NCBI GenBank assembly: GCA_024692235.1
Contig: JAILMW010000033.1
Coordinates: 372,001 to 436,000 of the forward strand
DNA: 64,000 nt
Source: Saccharofermentans sp.
GTDB taxonomy: Bacteria; Bacillota; Clostridia; Saccharofermentanales; Saccharofermentanaceae
Reading direction: 5' to 3'
Of this stretch, positions 8,862 through 15,582 are shown one piece after another. The notes under the pieces are model-generated. The model worked only from the letters and a program-made list of their open reading frames with translations. It did no database searches and had not been told where the DNA came from. The translations under genes and the position numbers were made by a program. Each line of letters opens with the position of its first letter. Position 1 is the stretch's first letter.

Positions 8862-9428
8862 ATGGATATTTATACAACACATTACGTATATATCGTAGAC
8901 GGTAAAGAGCATCTTAATATAGATGCTTTCAATAGTGATCTGGACAGATTATTCGGATATCCGGAATTTGATGTTTCCAATATCGAAGCGTTCAGAGATT
9001 CTTTTCCTTATGGGATAGAGACGGATCTTTATTGGATGAACTCAGATAAAAGTATAGAGCAATGCGGTAAGTTGGCTGAGGATATCTTATCCGAGATCAA
9101 AGGCTTCGAAGGGATCACACTTCATTTGGATAGTAACGATATCCCTTCTGAGGAATATAAGACTATCAGAGTACATGGAAGTCGTATAAAGGATATACGT
9201 GAACTTGATTATCTCATTAATGAGCTTTGTGATCTGCCTCCTCTTGCTGCTCCTGCTCCTGACGATGTTTGTAATGCCCTTATCAGGTATCAGGGAATAA
9301 GATGCGATATAGTAGTAGAAGACTTCGAAGATATGGTAAGAAGATTCGGAGGCATAGTTAAGGAATACGCGGATGCTGTTAAGAAGGCAAGCCTTACTAA
9401 CAGACTTACTACTATCGAGATAAAGTAA
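8862..9428 (+). CDS. Cytoplasmic hypothetical protein, weakly barstar-like N-terminus
   Basis: A 188-residue soluble protein without signal peptide or membrane segment. The first 50 residues (VDGKEHLNIDAFNSDLDRLFGYPEFDV, then SNIEAFRDSF) match by eye the barstar pattern in which an IDG strand is followed by a helix, a fP.y.G loop and an N.dAf.D helix. Barstar-family proteins inhibit ribonucleases, but here the resemblance is weak and the rest, including DLPPLAAPAPDDVCNAL and a C-terminal helix, is not diagnostic. The gene follows the two-TM gene by 6 nt and is the last of the operon before the promoter duplication. Function open. Confidence 0.65.
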   Translation: MDIYTTHYVYIVDGKEHLNIDAFNSDLDRLFGYPEFDVSNIEAFRDSFPYGIETDLYWMNSDKSIEQCGKLAEDILSEIKGFEGITLHLDSNDIPSEEYKTIRVHGSRIKDIRELDYLINELCDLPPLAAPAPDDVCNALIRYQGIRCDIVVEDFEDMVRRFGGIVKEYADAVKKASLTNRLTTIEIK

Positions 9429-9436
9429 GGATAGTA

Positions 9437-9499
9437 TCTCGGAGGGGAATAAGCCTAATATGTTATAATCTCATTGGAAAAATTAACGAGGTGACAAAC
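9437..9499 (+). repeat. Direct repeat, copy 1: duplicated rbgA promoter-leader
   Basis: About 60 nt are nearly the same as the promoter and ribosome-site region of rbgA at 11509-11571. A 26-nt core (9458-9483 versus 11530-11555) is identical, including the extended -10 TGTTATAAT (9461-9469) and the spacing to an AACGAGGT Shine-Dalgarno. In this copy no start codon follows the GAGGT; the sequence instead enters a noncoding stretch. The two copies are 2072 nt apart and bracket the HicAB islet. Confidence 0.85.
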
Positions 9500-9714
9500 T
9501 ATTAAGAGTCAAGTGATTTTCTATAAATGATGGATATGTGATATTTGAGCATCACAAACCCGCCATCTGAAAATTTGTTATTCAGATGGCGAACCCGAAC
9601 CATGAAAAATTGATATTAGCGAAGCTTTATCGGATCGCAGTCAATTCCTTGTCTCTCCAATTAAGTAAGTAGAAGGCGTAAGCCAAGCATGTACAACTGA
9701 GAGGACCGTCTGAT
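9484..9714 (+). other. Structured noncoding stretch downstream of the duplicated promoter
   Basis: No ORF of any merit is present on either strand. Several hairpins can be drawn: GTGAT/ATCAC (9538-9555), a perfect 11-bp stem CGCCATCTGAA/TTCAGATGGCG (9561-9591, 9-nt loop), GGC-GTAA-GCC (9675-9684) and GTCTG-ATT-CAGAC (9708-9720). The long stem has no T-tract, so it is not an ordinary terminator. With an intact extended -10 promoter just upstream (copy 1), this could be a small RNA gene of about 230 nt; it could equally be the worn end of a mobile element. It does not match a riboswitch or RNA family I know. Confidence 0.4.
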
Positions 9715-10053
9715 TCAGACTCTGGCGAGCTTTTCCTGAACAGCTTCTTCGATAAAACTGTTCAAGCTTTGCTGATGAGCTATGGCATATAGTGCAGCAC
9801 GTCTGTGAAGATCGCTTCCGATCCTTATGTTAAGACTTCCTTTATAAGCAACTTCCGGTGATACGCCGTCTGTCTCGCATAGATCGAGATAGGCATCGAC
9901 TGCCCCATGAAAATCATCGATCAATTCATGTGCATTCGTGCCTTCATAAGAGATCAGAGAGCGAATTCCCTGAACGCTGCCGAAAAAGACCCCGTCATCC
10001 TCTGAAAACTCAACACTTCCAATATAACCTTTGTATTCCATTGTATTTTTCAT
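9715..10053 (-). CDS. hicB: HicB-family antitoxin with ribbon-helix-helix end
   Basis: Antitoxin of a type II HicAB module. The 112-residue protein has the partly degraded RNase-H-like HicB fold (YKGYIGSVEFSEDDGVFFGSVQGI, split here only by its family pattern, then the helix NAHELIDDFHGAVDAYLDLC) and a C-terminal ribbon-helix-helix (SLNIRIGSDLHRRAALYAI with SLNSFIEEAVQEKL) that should bind DNA. HicB neutralises HicA and represses the operon. The ATG is supported by GGGAGGG 6 nt upstream, located inside the hicA 3' end. It overlaps hicA by 4 nt. Confidence 0.88.
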   Translation of the reverse strand: MKNTMEYKGYIGSVEFSEDDGVFFGSVQGIRSLISYEGTNAHELIDDFHGAVDAYLDLCETDGVSPEVAYKGSLNIRIGSDLHRRAALYAIAHQQSLNSFIEEAVQEKLARV

Positions 10054-10307
10054 ATCGATCCCTCCCGTCTAAGAGTATCTATTAATTGTTTTATCTGGTA
10101 GCTTAGCAGTTCCTTGCGTGGATGAGGTTTGTGAAGGATGATCTTCGAATTTGTTATTGTGTTGGAGAACATAACACGGGATCCGCTGGTCTTTCCTTTG
10201 TTGTTCCTGACATAGGATAAATACCCAAGTAATGTCTCAGCTTCTTCAAAAGTAAAATCCTTAGGTTCTGATAACAGTTTTGCGATCAACTTTTCCTTCT
10301 TGCCCAA
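10050..10307 (-). CDS. hicA: HicA-family mRNA interferase toxin
   Basis: Small toxin that cleaves mRNA. The 85-residue product shows the HicA pattern: KLIAKLLSEPKDFTFEEAE, then a GSRVMF strand, and the catalytic histidine segment ILHKPHPRKEL followed by YQIKQLIDTL. I place the start at the TTG at 10307 because GGGAGG lies 8-13 nt upstream; an upstream in-frame ATG at 10346 would put that ribosome site inside the coding region and adds 13 residues with no family support. The gene is first in the hicAB operon, with a promoter and palindromic operator upstream. Confidence 0.85.
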   Translation of the reverse strand: MGKKEKLIAKLLSEPKDFTFEEAETLLGYLSYVRNNKGKTSGSRVMFSNTITNSKIILHKPHPRKELLSYQIKQLIDTLRREGSI

Positions 10308-10320
10308 TGCAATTACCTCC

Positions 10321-10374
10321 CTATAGAGAATATAGCACGATCGCACTAAAACTGCAACTGAATACAGTTGCAGT
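10321..10374 (-). promoter_or_regulatory. hicAB promoter with palindromic operator
   Basis: On the minus strand the promoter is TTGCAG (-35, 10357-10352), 17 bp, TATATT (-10, 10334-10329). A perfect inverted repeat ACTGCAACTG-aata-CAGTTGCAGT (10351-10374) covers the -35 box, and a shorter one, CTATA-gagaa-TATAG (10321-10335), covers the -10. Placement over both promoter elements suits autorepression by the HicB ribbon-helix-helix domain (inference). Confidence 0.75.
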
Positions 10375-10428
10375 GATAACTCTTTTGTCAGGCGAATAAA
10401 GACGTTCTGTTAAATATGATATTCAAGA

Positions 10429-11460
10429 TCAACCCTGATACTTATCTATAGCGCCACTTAATCTCGCTATAAGTATCCTCTCGTTCTCTCTTTCTACAGG
10501 AACGGAGAACGTATCTATAGATGCCTGAGCGTTGGCAAGGCATTCCTTTGCTTTCTCAAGGTCATTCTTTATATTGAGCTGGTAGAAGCCCTTTATCCTC
10601 ATGCCGTTTGCATCCTTATCCTGATCGAGATGCTTTCCGGCACGTTCGTAATACATATGAGCCTTCTCGGGATCGATGTTGTGGTAAGAGTAGTAATAGA
10701 CCAGATTAATGTAAATGGCAATATCGACACTTGATGCGTTATCGGGTGTCTTGAGCTTCTCGTAGTTCTTTACTGCTTCTTCCAGTTCATCGAACTTCTC
10801 ACAGAGATCACAATAGCTGAAGTATATGAGAAAATACATACTGCGCTCAAAATCTTTGGAATTTCCGATGTTAAGTTCCTTCTCAGGTTTAAGATCCATG
10901 CTCTGCAAAGGTACGCCGGATTTGTATTTGTTCAGTGCCCTTGTTGCATATCCCGAGAGGGTATTACTGTTGGTTCGTGAGATCACGTAGATAGTGATAC
11001 CTACGCCTGTTATACCTTGAATGAGAAAGGTGAGACCGAATAAGAGCACAAAGGCACGAATGATATCAAGTGTGATATTACCTCGAAGTACTATGCATCC
11101 GACAAATACTGCTACTGCGATGATAAGGGATATCATGGCAACGAGAACCAAGAAGAGATTACATCTCTTATCGCTTGTTTTGATCTCCTCTTCGGAAGAA
11201 TTCTTAACATCGATGCCTACGTCTCCGATCGTAAGATAGTTCTTGGAGCGACCGTTCCTTTCCCATTTATTGTCTGAGTTTTTATAGTACTTAAGACCAA
11301 AGATAGACAGTTCCTTGAACAGGAGTTTAAACGGTTTCAGGAATAACGCCTGAATGCCGAGCTTTATAAGCATAGAAAGTTGAAGTGCGATGAAAGAACC
11401 GATAATGCCGGCAAACATTATGCCAATTAAGTGTGTAAGGAAATAAGATACGGTCTCCAT
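10429..11460 (-). CDS. Three-TM membrane protein with TPR-like cytoplasmic domain
   Basis: Not a named family. The 343-residue protein has hydrophobic helices near residues 8-35, 103-125 and 135-160, with a charged cytoplasmic insert between the first two. The C-terminal half is a run of helix pairs of TPR or Sel1 type (SMYFLIYFSYCDLCEKFDELEEA, spacing typical of about 34-residue repeats; DPEKAHMYYERAGKHL; DLEKAKECLANAQA). Such domains usually bind partner proteins. The start has AGAGGTT at 6 nt. The gene belongs to the islet between the duplicated promoters and has its own promoter with a 23-nt palindrome, divergent from rbgA. Confidence 0.75.
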   Translation of the reverse strand: METVSYFLTHLIGIMFAGIIGSFIALQLSMLIKLGIQALFLKPFKLLFKELSIFGLKYYKNSDNKWERNGRSKNYLTIGDVGIDVKNSSEEEIKTSDKRCNLFLVLVAMISLIIAVAVFVGCIVLRGNITLDIIRAFVLLFGLTFLIQGITGVGITIYVISRTNSNTLSGYATRALNKYKSGVPLQSMDLKPEKELNIGNSKDFERSMYFLIYFSYCDLCEKFDELEEAVKNYEKLKTPDNASSVDIAIYINLVYYYSYHNIDPEKAHMYYERAGKHLDQDKDANGMRIKGFYQLNIKNDLEKAKECLANAQASIDTFSVPVERENERILIARLSGAIDKYQG

Positions 11461-11469
11461 GTGTAACCT

Positions 11470-11523
11470 CTTAACTATTAGTAATAGTTAAGCGATTATA
11501 GCATGACTTATCGGAGAGTAAAC
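11470..11523 (-). promoter_or_regulatory. Promoter and 23-nt palindromic operator of the TPR-like membrane gene
   Basis: On the minus strand a TATAAT (11500-11495) is preceded at 17 bp by GTTTAC. Just downstream of the -10, a perfect palindrome of two 11-nt arms around one base (CTTAACTATTA-g-TAATAGTTAAG, 11470-11492) covers the expected transcription start and ends before the ribosome site. That is a standard repressor position. The -35 region approaches the divergent rbgA promoter, so a bound protein might affect both. Confidence 0.65.
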
Positions 11524-11571
11524 AGCCTTATATGTTATAATCTCATTGGAAAAATAAACGAGGTAATAACA
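11509..11571 (+). repeat. Direct repeat, copy 2: rbgA promoter-leader
   Basis: Partner of the copy at 9437-9499, offset 2072 nt, with a 26-nt identical core. This copy is functional in context: the GAGGT is followed by the rbgA ATG. Confidence 0.85.
11533..11564 (+). promoter_or_regulatory. rbgA extended -10 promoter and ribosome site
   Basis: TGTTATAAT (11533-11541) is an extended -10 with a perfect TATAAT; no good -35 is visible at 17 bp. AACGAGGT (11557-11564) is the Shine-Dalgarno, 6 nt before the ATG, giving a leader of only about 23 nt. Confidence 0.7.
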
Positions 11572-12452
11572 TGGACGATATAAAGAGTATAAATTGGTTC
11601 CCTGGTCACATGAGAAAGGCTCTTAATGAGACCGAAGAGAACTTAAAGAAAGTAGACTGCGTATTTGAGACTTGCGATGCACGTATCCCGTTCTCAAGCA
11701 GAAATCCCGAGCTCGATAAGCTGGTAGGTAAGAAGCCTCGTGTGATCATATTAAATAAATCAGATCTTGCAGATCCCGTTCAGACAGATAAGTGGATATC
11801 CTACTTCAGGAATAACGGCATTGCCGCAGTACCTTTGGAAGCAAACCGTAAGAAGGGCTTGGATAAGCTCTATGCCGTTACCGAGGAATTATGCGGTGAC
11901 GTTATCGCCAAGGCAGAAGCTAAGGGCATGAAGGGAAGGACTATTAAGGTACTTGTAGTAGGTGTACCTAATACGGGTAAGTCCACTCTTATTAACGGTA
12001 TCGCAGGAAGAAAGGCAGCTATTACGGGTAATAAGCCCGGCGTTACAAGAAGCGTTAAGTGGATAAGGACAGACGGTAAGCTTGACCTTATGGATATGCC
12101 CGGTGTCCTTTGGCCTAAGATAGCTACTAAGAGAAGCCAGCTCGTTCTTACTGCTACAGGCGCGATCAAGAACGAAGTAGCAGATACATTGGAAGTAGCA
12201 TACGAAGTATGTAACCTTCTTTGGAAGTTATATCCTTCCTTCATGAGTGAACGCTACGGCATCTCGGAGGATTATCTCGACACTATGGGAGACGAGTACA
12301 ACAGATTCCTTCAGATGGGTAAGGGCAAAGGCTGTATAATGAGCGGCGGACGTGTGGACGAAGAAAGATTTGCCCGTATGCTCTTAGATGACCTTCGAAG
12401 CGGAAGGATCGGAAGGATCACATTAGAAAGTCCTGACAAACCGGAGAACTGA
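11571..12452 (+). CDS. rbgA: Ribosome biogenesis GTPase RbgA (YlqF)
   Basis: GTPase needed for late assembly of the 50S subunit. The 293-residue protein has the circularly permuted G-motif order of the family: N-terminal INWFPGHMRKAL, then G4 NKSDL (about 61-65), G1 GVPNTGKST (about 131-139) and G3 DMPGVLWP (about 178-185), followed by a C-terminal helical RNA-binding region. It is followed after one base by rnhB, the usual Bacillota order. Confidence 0.95.
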   Translation: MDDIKSINWFPGHMRKALNETEENLKKVDCVFETCDARIPFSSRNPELDKLVGKKPRVIILNKSDLADPVQTDKWISYFRNNGIAAVPLEANRKKGLDKLYAVTEELCGDVIAKAEAKGMKGRTIKVLVVGVPNTGKSTLINGIAGRKAAITGNKPGVTRSVKWIRTDGKLDLMDMPGVLWPKIATKRSQLVLTATGAIKNEVADTLEVAYEVCNLLWKLYPSFMSERYGISEDYLDTMGDEYNRFLQMGKGKGCIMSGGRVDEERFARMLLDDLRSGRIGRITLESPDKPEN

Positions 12453-12453
12453 T

Positions 12454-13098
12454 ATGGCACGACTTACACAGGAACAGTTGGAAGAGAAATACGAGAAGTT
12501 AAATTCTTACGAGAACGAAGCCTATGCGCAGGGGTTTAAGCTTGTGGCCGGAATTGATGAAGCGGGAAGAGGACCTCTTGCAGGACCTGTTGTAGCCGCA
12601 GCTTGTATACTTGATCCTGACGTGAAGATATTGGGCCTTGATGACTCCAAGAAGCTTTCCGAGAAGAAGAGAGAGATGCTTTTCGAGCAGATAAAAGAGA
12701 AAGCACTCTGCTACGCAGTATGCGAAGTGGATGCCAAGACTATAGATGAGATCAATATATTAAATGCTACCAAGCAGTGCATGAGAGACTGTGTCGCAGA
12801 GTTAGGCCGTAAGGGTATGGCTCCCGATAAGCTCCTTATAGATGCGGTAAAGCTTGAAGGAACTTCCTGCGATGTTACTGCGATAATAAAGGGAGATGCC
12901 AACTCCAATTCCATCGCGGCTGCTTCAATCTTAGCGAAAGTCACCAGGGACCACATTATGGTGGAGATGGACGAGAAGTATCCCGGATACGGCTTCTCTA
13001 AGCATAAGGGATACGGCACAAAGGATCACTATGCCGGTATAAGAGAGCACGGTATGTGCGAGATCCACAGAAGGACCTTCTTAAAGACGATTCACTGA
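12454..13098 (+). CDS. rnhB: Ribonuclease HII
   Basis: Cuts RNA in RNA-DNA hybrids and at single ribonucleotides embedded in DNA. The 214-residue product has the type 2 RNase H motif GIDEAGRGPLAGPV (first two catalytic acids), the DDSKKL loop, KLLIDAVKLEG where a further catalytic aspartate is expected, and KVTRDHIMVEMDEKYPGYGF near the end. An N-terminal helix of about 25 residues precedes the core, as in other Bacillota. Its last 7 nt overlap the convergent GGDEF-EAL gene. Confidence 0.95.
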   Translation: MARLTQEQLEEKYEKLNSYENEAYAQGFKLVAGIDEAGRGPLAGPVVAAACILDPDVKILGLDDSKKLSEKKREMLFEQIKEKALCYAVCEVDAKTIDEINILNATKQCMRDCVAELGRKGMAPDKLLIDAVKLEGTSCDVTAIIKGDANSNSIAAASILAKVTRDHIMVEMDEKYPGYGFSKHKGYGTKDHYAGIREHGMCEIHRRTFLKTIH

Positions 13099-14735
13099 TT
13101 CTTGGAACGAAGCTTGCTTACAAAGAACCTCTCGGATATAGCTTTCTCGAAAAGCTCTGTCTGGAAGAGGGAACAACCGAAGTCTACGAGCTTGGTAACT
13201 TCATCTTCTGACTGTACTCCCTGAGCTACAACGTTAAGGCCGAGCCTGTTGGCGATGGTGATAAGACCTTCAAGGATGACGTCTGCTCTGGGATTCTCAC
13301 TTGAGAGGAAATCGTAGCTGAACTTGATGGAATCTACTTCCAGTTCCTGAAGGAGCTTTATGGAAGAATAACCCTGTCCGTAGTTATCGATAGTAACTGA
13401 GATGCCGTTGGACTTAAGCTTTGATGCTGCATATACAAGGGCTTCGTACTCTTCGTGGAAGCCTGCTTCCGTGAATTCGATATTGATAAGACTATGGTCT
13501 ATATCGTACTTGTCCAAGGTCTTTATTATCTCTTCCGTTATATCGGAGGTGATAAGGTCGTAGTGAGAGAAGTTGAAGGAGATAGGTACGAGATTAAGAC
13601 CTTCTTCCTGCCACTTCTTAAGGTTGGAACATACGGTATCCAATACATAAAGATCGATATCCGAGATAAGGTTATTCTGCTCGGCTACTTCGATGAATGA
13701 GGAAGGCGTAACGATATGTCCGTCTTTCCTCCACCTTACGAGAGCCTCGGCACCTGCGATCTCGTCGGAACCGTCCTTGTTGTAGATAGGCTGGTAGTAG
13801 ACGATGAACTTACCGTCACTGAGGTCGCGCTTTAATTCCTCTACGAAGGATCTCTCGTTATTTAAGATATTATCAGTATTCTCGTTATAGAAGACAATAT
13901 CCTTGCCGGTGGATCTTCTTGCAAGAGATACGGTAACGTTAGCGGCACTCATGACCATACCGGGATCTTCTGTTGCAGCTGTCATGAGAACAACACCTGC
14001 ATGGACGTTGATCATGTATTCAATAACGTCTTCGTTGTTCTCGGTGCTGACCTTAACCGACGATACGAACTTCAATACATCGTCCAGGTGATCCTTAAGG
14101 ACTATGAGAACAAAGTTATCTCCGCCTAATCTGGCGATCATCTCACTGTTATTTGTATCCAGTATGTCATTGATATCGACTGCAAAATCCCTGAGCATCT
14201 TATCGGTAGTCTCATAGCCGAAGAGCTTGTTCATGATCTTGCAGTTCTTTATATTCACGTATACGATCGCATACTTATCCTGTGTATTGGAAGAGATAAG
14301 TCCCGCAAGTCTTTTAAAGAAAAGAGTCTTATTGGGCATACCCGTAAGCTGATCGAAATAGAAGATATCGTCATAAGCCTTGCTCAGGTTCTTTGCTCCG
14401 ACGCTGCTTAAGATCGTGTGAGCAAATACGTTAAAAAGATCTTTCTGCTCGTCGCTCATCTCAGGCGCATAAGGGAATCTGTAGATCCTGATAACGACAG
14501 TCTTCGTATCTGTGGTCTCTCGAGAGAAATCGTATTCTTCACCAAGCTTTGAGGAAGGGGCGATATAGATAACTTCGGAATGAGTATTAACACCCGCAGA
14601 GAAAATTCTGTACGAGACTTTACTGATCTGAAGCTCATCGGCAATCATCTTTACCGCTTCAGACTCTGACAGAGGACCGTTAAAGTCCTCGCAAGCACTT
14701 ATGAGTTTGAATATATCTTCGTATGTAGTTTTCAT
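13092..14735 (-). CDS. Degenerate GGDEF-EAL protein, probably catalytically inactive
   Basis: The 547-residue soluble protein has an N-terminal sensory region (about 1-135, GAF-like by position), a GGDEF domain (FDQLTGMPNKTLFFKRL, then ARLGGDNFVLIV) and an EAL domain (AGAEALVRW to the end). In the GGDEF motif the glutamate is Asn (GGDNF). In the EAL domain the double aspartate is Asp-Asn (TIDNYGQG instead of DDFG) and the AEGVE glutamate is Gln (VAQGVQS), so two metal-site acids are changed. It is more likely a c-di-GMP or protein-binding receptor than an enzyme. There is no membrane segment. A palindrome overlaps the promoter region upstream. Confidence 0.88.
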   Translation of the reverse strand: MKTTYEDIFKLISACEDFNGPLSESEAVKMIADELQISKVSYRIFSAGVNTHSEVIYIAPSSKLGEEYDFSRETTDTKTVVIRIYRFPYAPEMSDEQKDLFNVFAHTILSSVGAKNLSKAYDDIFYFDQLTGMPNKTLFFKRLAGLISSNTQDKYAIVYVNIKNCKIMNKLFGYETTDKMLRDFAVDINDILDTNNSEMIARLGGDNFVLIVLKDHLDDVLKFVSSVKVSTENNEDVIEYMINVHAGVVLMTAATEDPGMVMSAANVTVSLARRSTGKDIVFYNENTDNILNNERSFVEELKRDLSDGKFIVYYQPIYNKDGSDEIAGAEALVRWRKDGHIVTPSSFIEVAEQNNLISDIDLYVLDTVCSNLKKWQEEGLNLVPISFNFSHYDLITSDITEEIIKTLDKYDIDHSLINIEFTEAGFHEEYEALVYAASKLKSNGISVTIDNYGQGYSSIKLLQELEVDSIKFSYDFLSSENPRADVILEGLITIANRLGLNVVAQGVQSEDEVTKLVDFGCSLFQTELFEKAISERFFVSKLRSKNQ

Positions 14736-14788
14736 AAACCTTACCCTGTAACACCTATATTATTAGACATAGAGTAATAATTCAAACA

Positions 14789-14811
14789 ATTATAGTTGAT
14801 ATTTCAACTAT
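14789..14811 (-). promoter_or_regulatory. Candidate promoter and palindrome upstream of the GGDEF-EAL gene
   Basis: A perfect inverted repeat ATAGTTGA-tatt-TCAACTAT (14792-14811) overlaps a minus-strand TATAAT (14794-14789). No good -35 is visible at 17 bp, which suits an activator- or repressor-controlled promoter. The rest of the 263-nt intergenic region is AT-rich with no other feature I can support. Confidence 0.45.
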
Positions 14812-14998
14812 GTATGTAAAAGATAATATCAAATTTATGCACCAAGTGTTGCAGATCGGGTTTCCATTTTTGATCTTTTACGATGGTTTTATATTAATGT
14901 ATCGTAAATAAGTTTTATTTTCACTGAACATATATTGTGTTACAATTGTAAACCAAATCAGATCTCACTAAGATCAAACTCGTAACGGGGGTAATAAT

Positions 14999-15510
14999 AT
15001 GAAATGTTTTAATCACGTCGACCGTGAGGCAGTAGCTACATGCCAGTCTTGCGGTAAAGGACTTTGCAGGGAATGCGCATCCAAGTACAGGCCCTGCCTT
15101 TGTGTAATGTCGATGACGCCGAAGCAATGAAACAGCTGAAAAAGAAAGCTGCACTTGTTGATACAAATTCCGAGATGCTCAAGACAGTTATCCAGGGTCT
15201 TGTCGTAGGTGTCGCGCTTACATTGGTAATGGCCAAGGTCTTCGGCGGCTATGGAACTTTCGAAGCAGGTGACTACGTCGGAATGGGTTTATTTTTCTTT
15301 TGTGTTCCATTCGGATGGAAGGGTATCACATATATTGAATCACTTATACCTACGCCCAGGTTCTTTACTCTTCTTGTATCGTGGTATTTTGTTGTCTGCT
15401 GGGTAACCGTAAAGTTCATGTTGGCGCTCATTCTTGGAATTCCGCTATTCCTGTTCCAGTTCATAAAGTGGATAGTCAATCTGTCAAAGATCTCAAACGC
15501 CAAGGCTTAA
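14999..15510 (+). pseudogene. B-box zinc-finger membrane protein, interrupted by a frameshift
   Basis: Two frames together make one recognisable protein. The first, from the ATG at 14999 (GGGGG 8 nt upstream), encodes a B-box-type zinc finger: MKCFNHVDREAVATCQSC, then GKGLCRECASKYRPCLC, and stops at TGA 15128-15130. The other frame, shifted by one base near 15108-15117, continues with DDAEAMKQLKKKAALVDTN and three or four hydrophobic helices to 15510. Related proteins join an N-terminal zinc finger of this kind directly to a membrane domain. No slippery heptamer is visible at the junction, so a one-base deletion (real or a sequencing error) is more likely than programmed frameshifting. Confidence 0.7.
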
Positions 15511-15530
15511 GGTAAAAAAAGTTATATAAC

Positions 15531-15566
15531 AAAGGACACCCGGATCATTCTCGTGTGTCCTTTATC
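15531..15566. terminator. Hairpin between convergent genes, probable terminator
   Basis: AAAGGACAC (15531-15539) pairs with GTGTCCTTT (15555-15563) around a 15-nt loop. The T-tract is short on the plus strand. On the minus strand a run of seven T follows about 11 nt further on, so it may serve the lipoprotein gene as well. Confidence 0.55.
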
Positions 15567-15582
15567 TATGTTCTAAAATATA

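Noticed and set aside
9561..9591. Hairpin read as an intrinsic terminator
   Set aside because: No T-tract follows the stem, so I kept it as part of a structured stretch of unknown type.
9429..9714. Known riboswitch or 6S-like RNA
   Set aside because: I could not match the conserved cores of the c-di-GMP, TPP, SAM, preQ1 or 6S families.
14999..15130. Programmed -1 frameshift in the B-box gene
   Set aside because: No slippery heptamer or downstream pseudoknot is visible; a simple indel is more likely.
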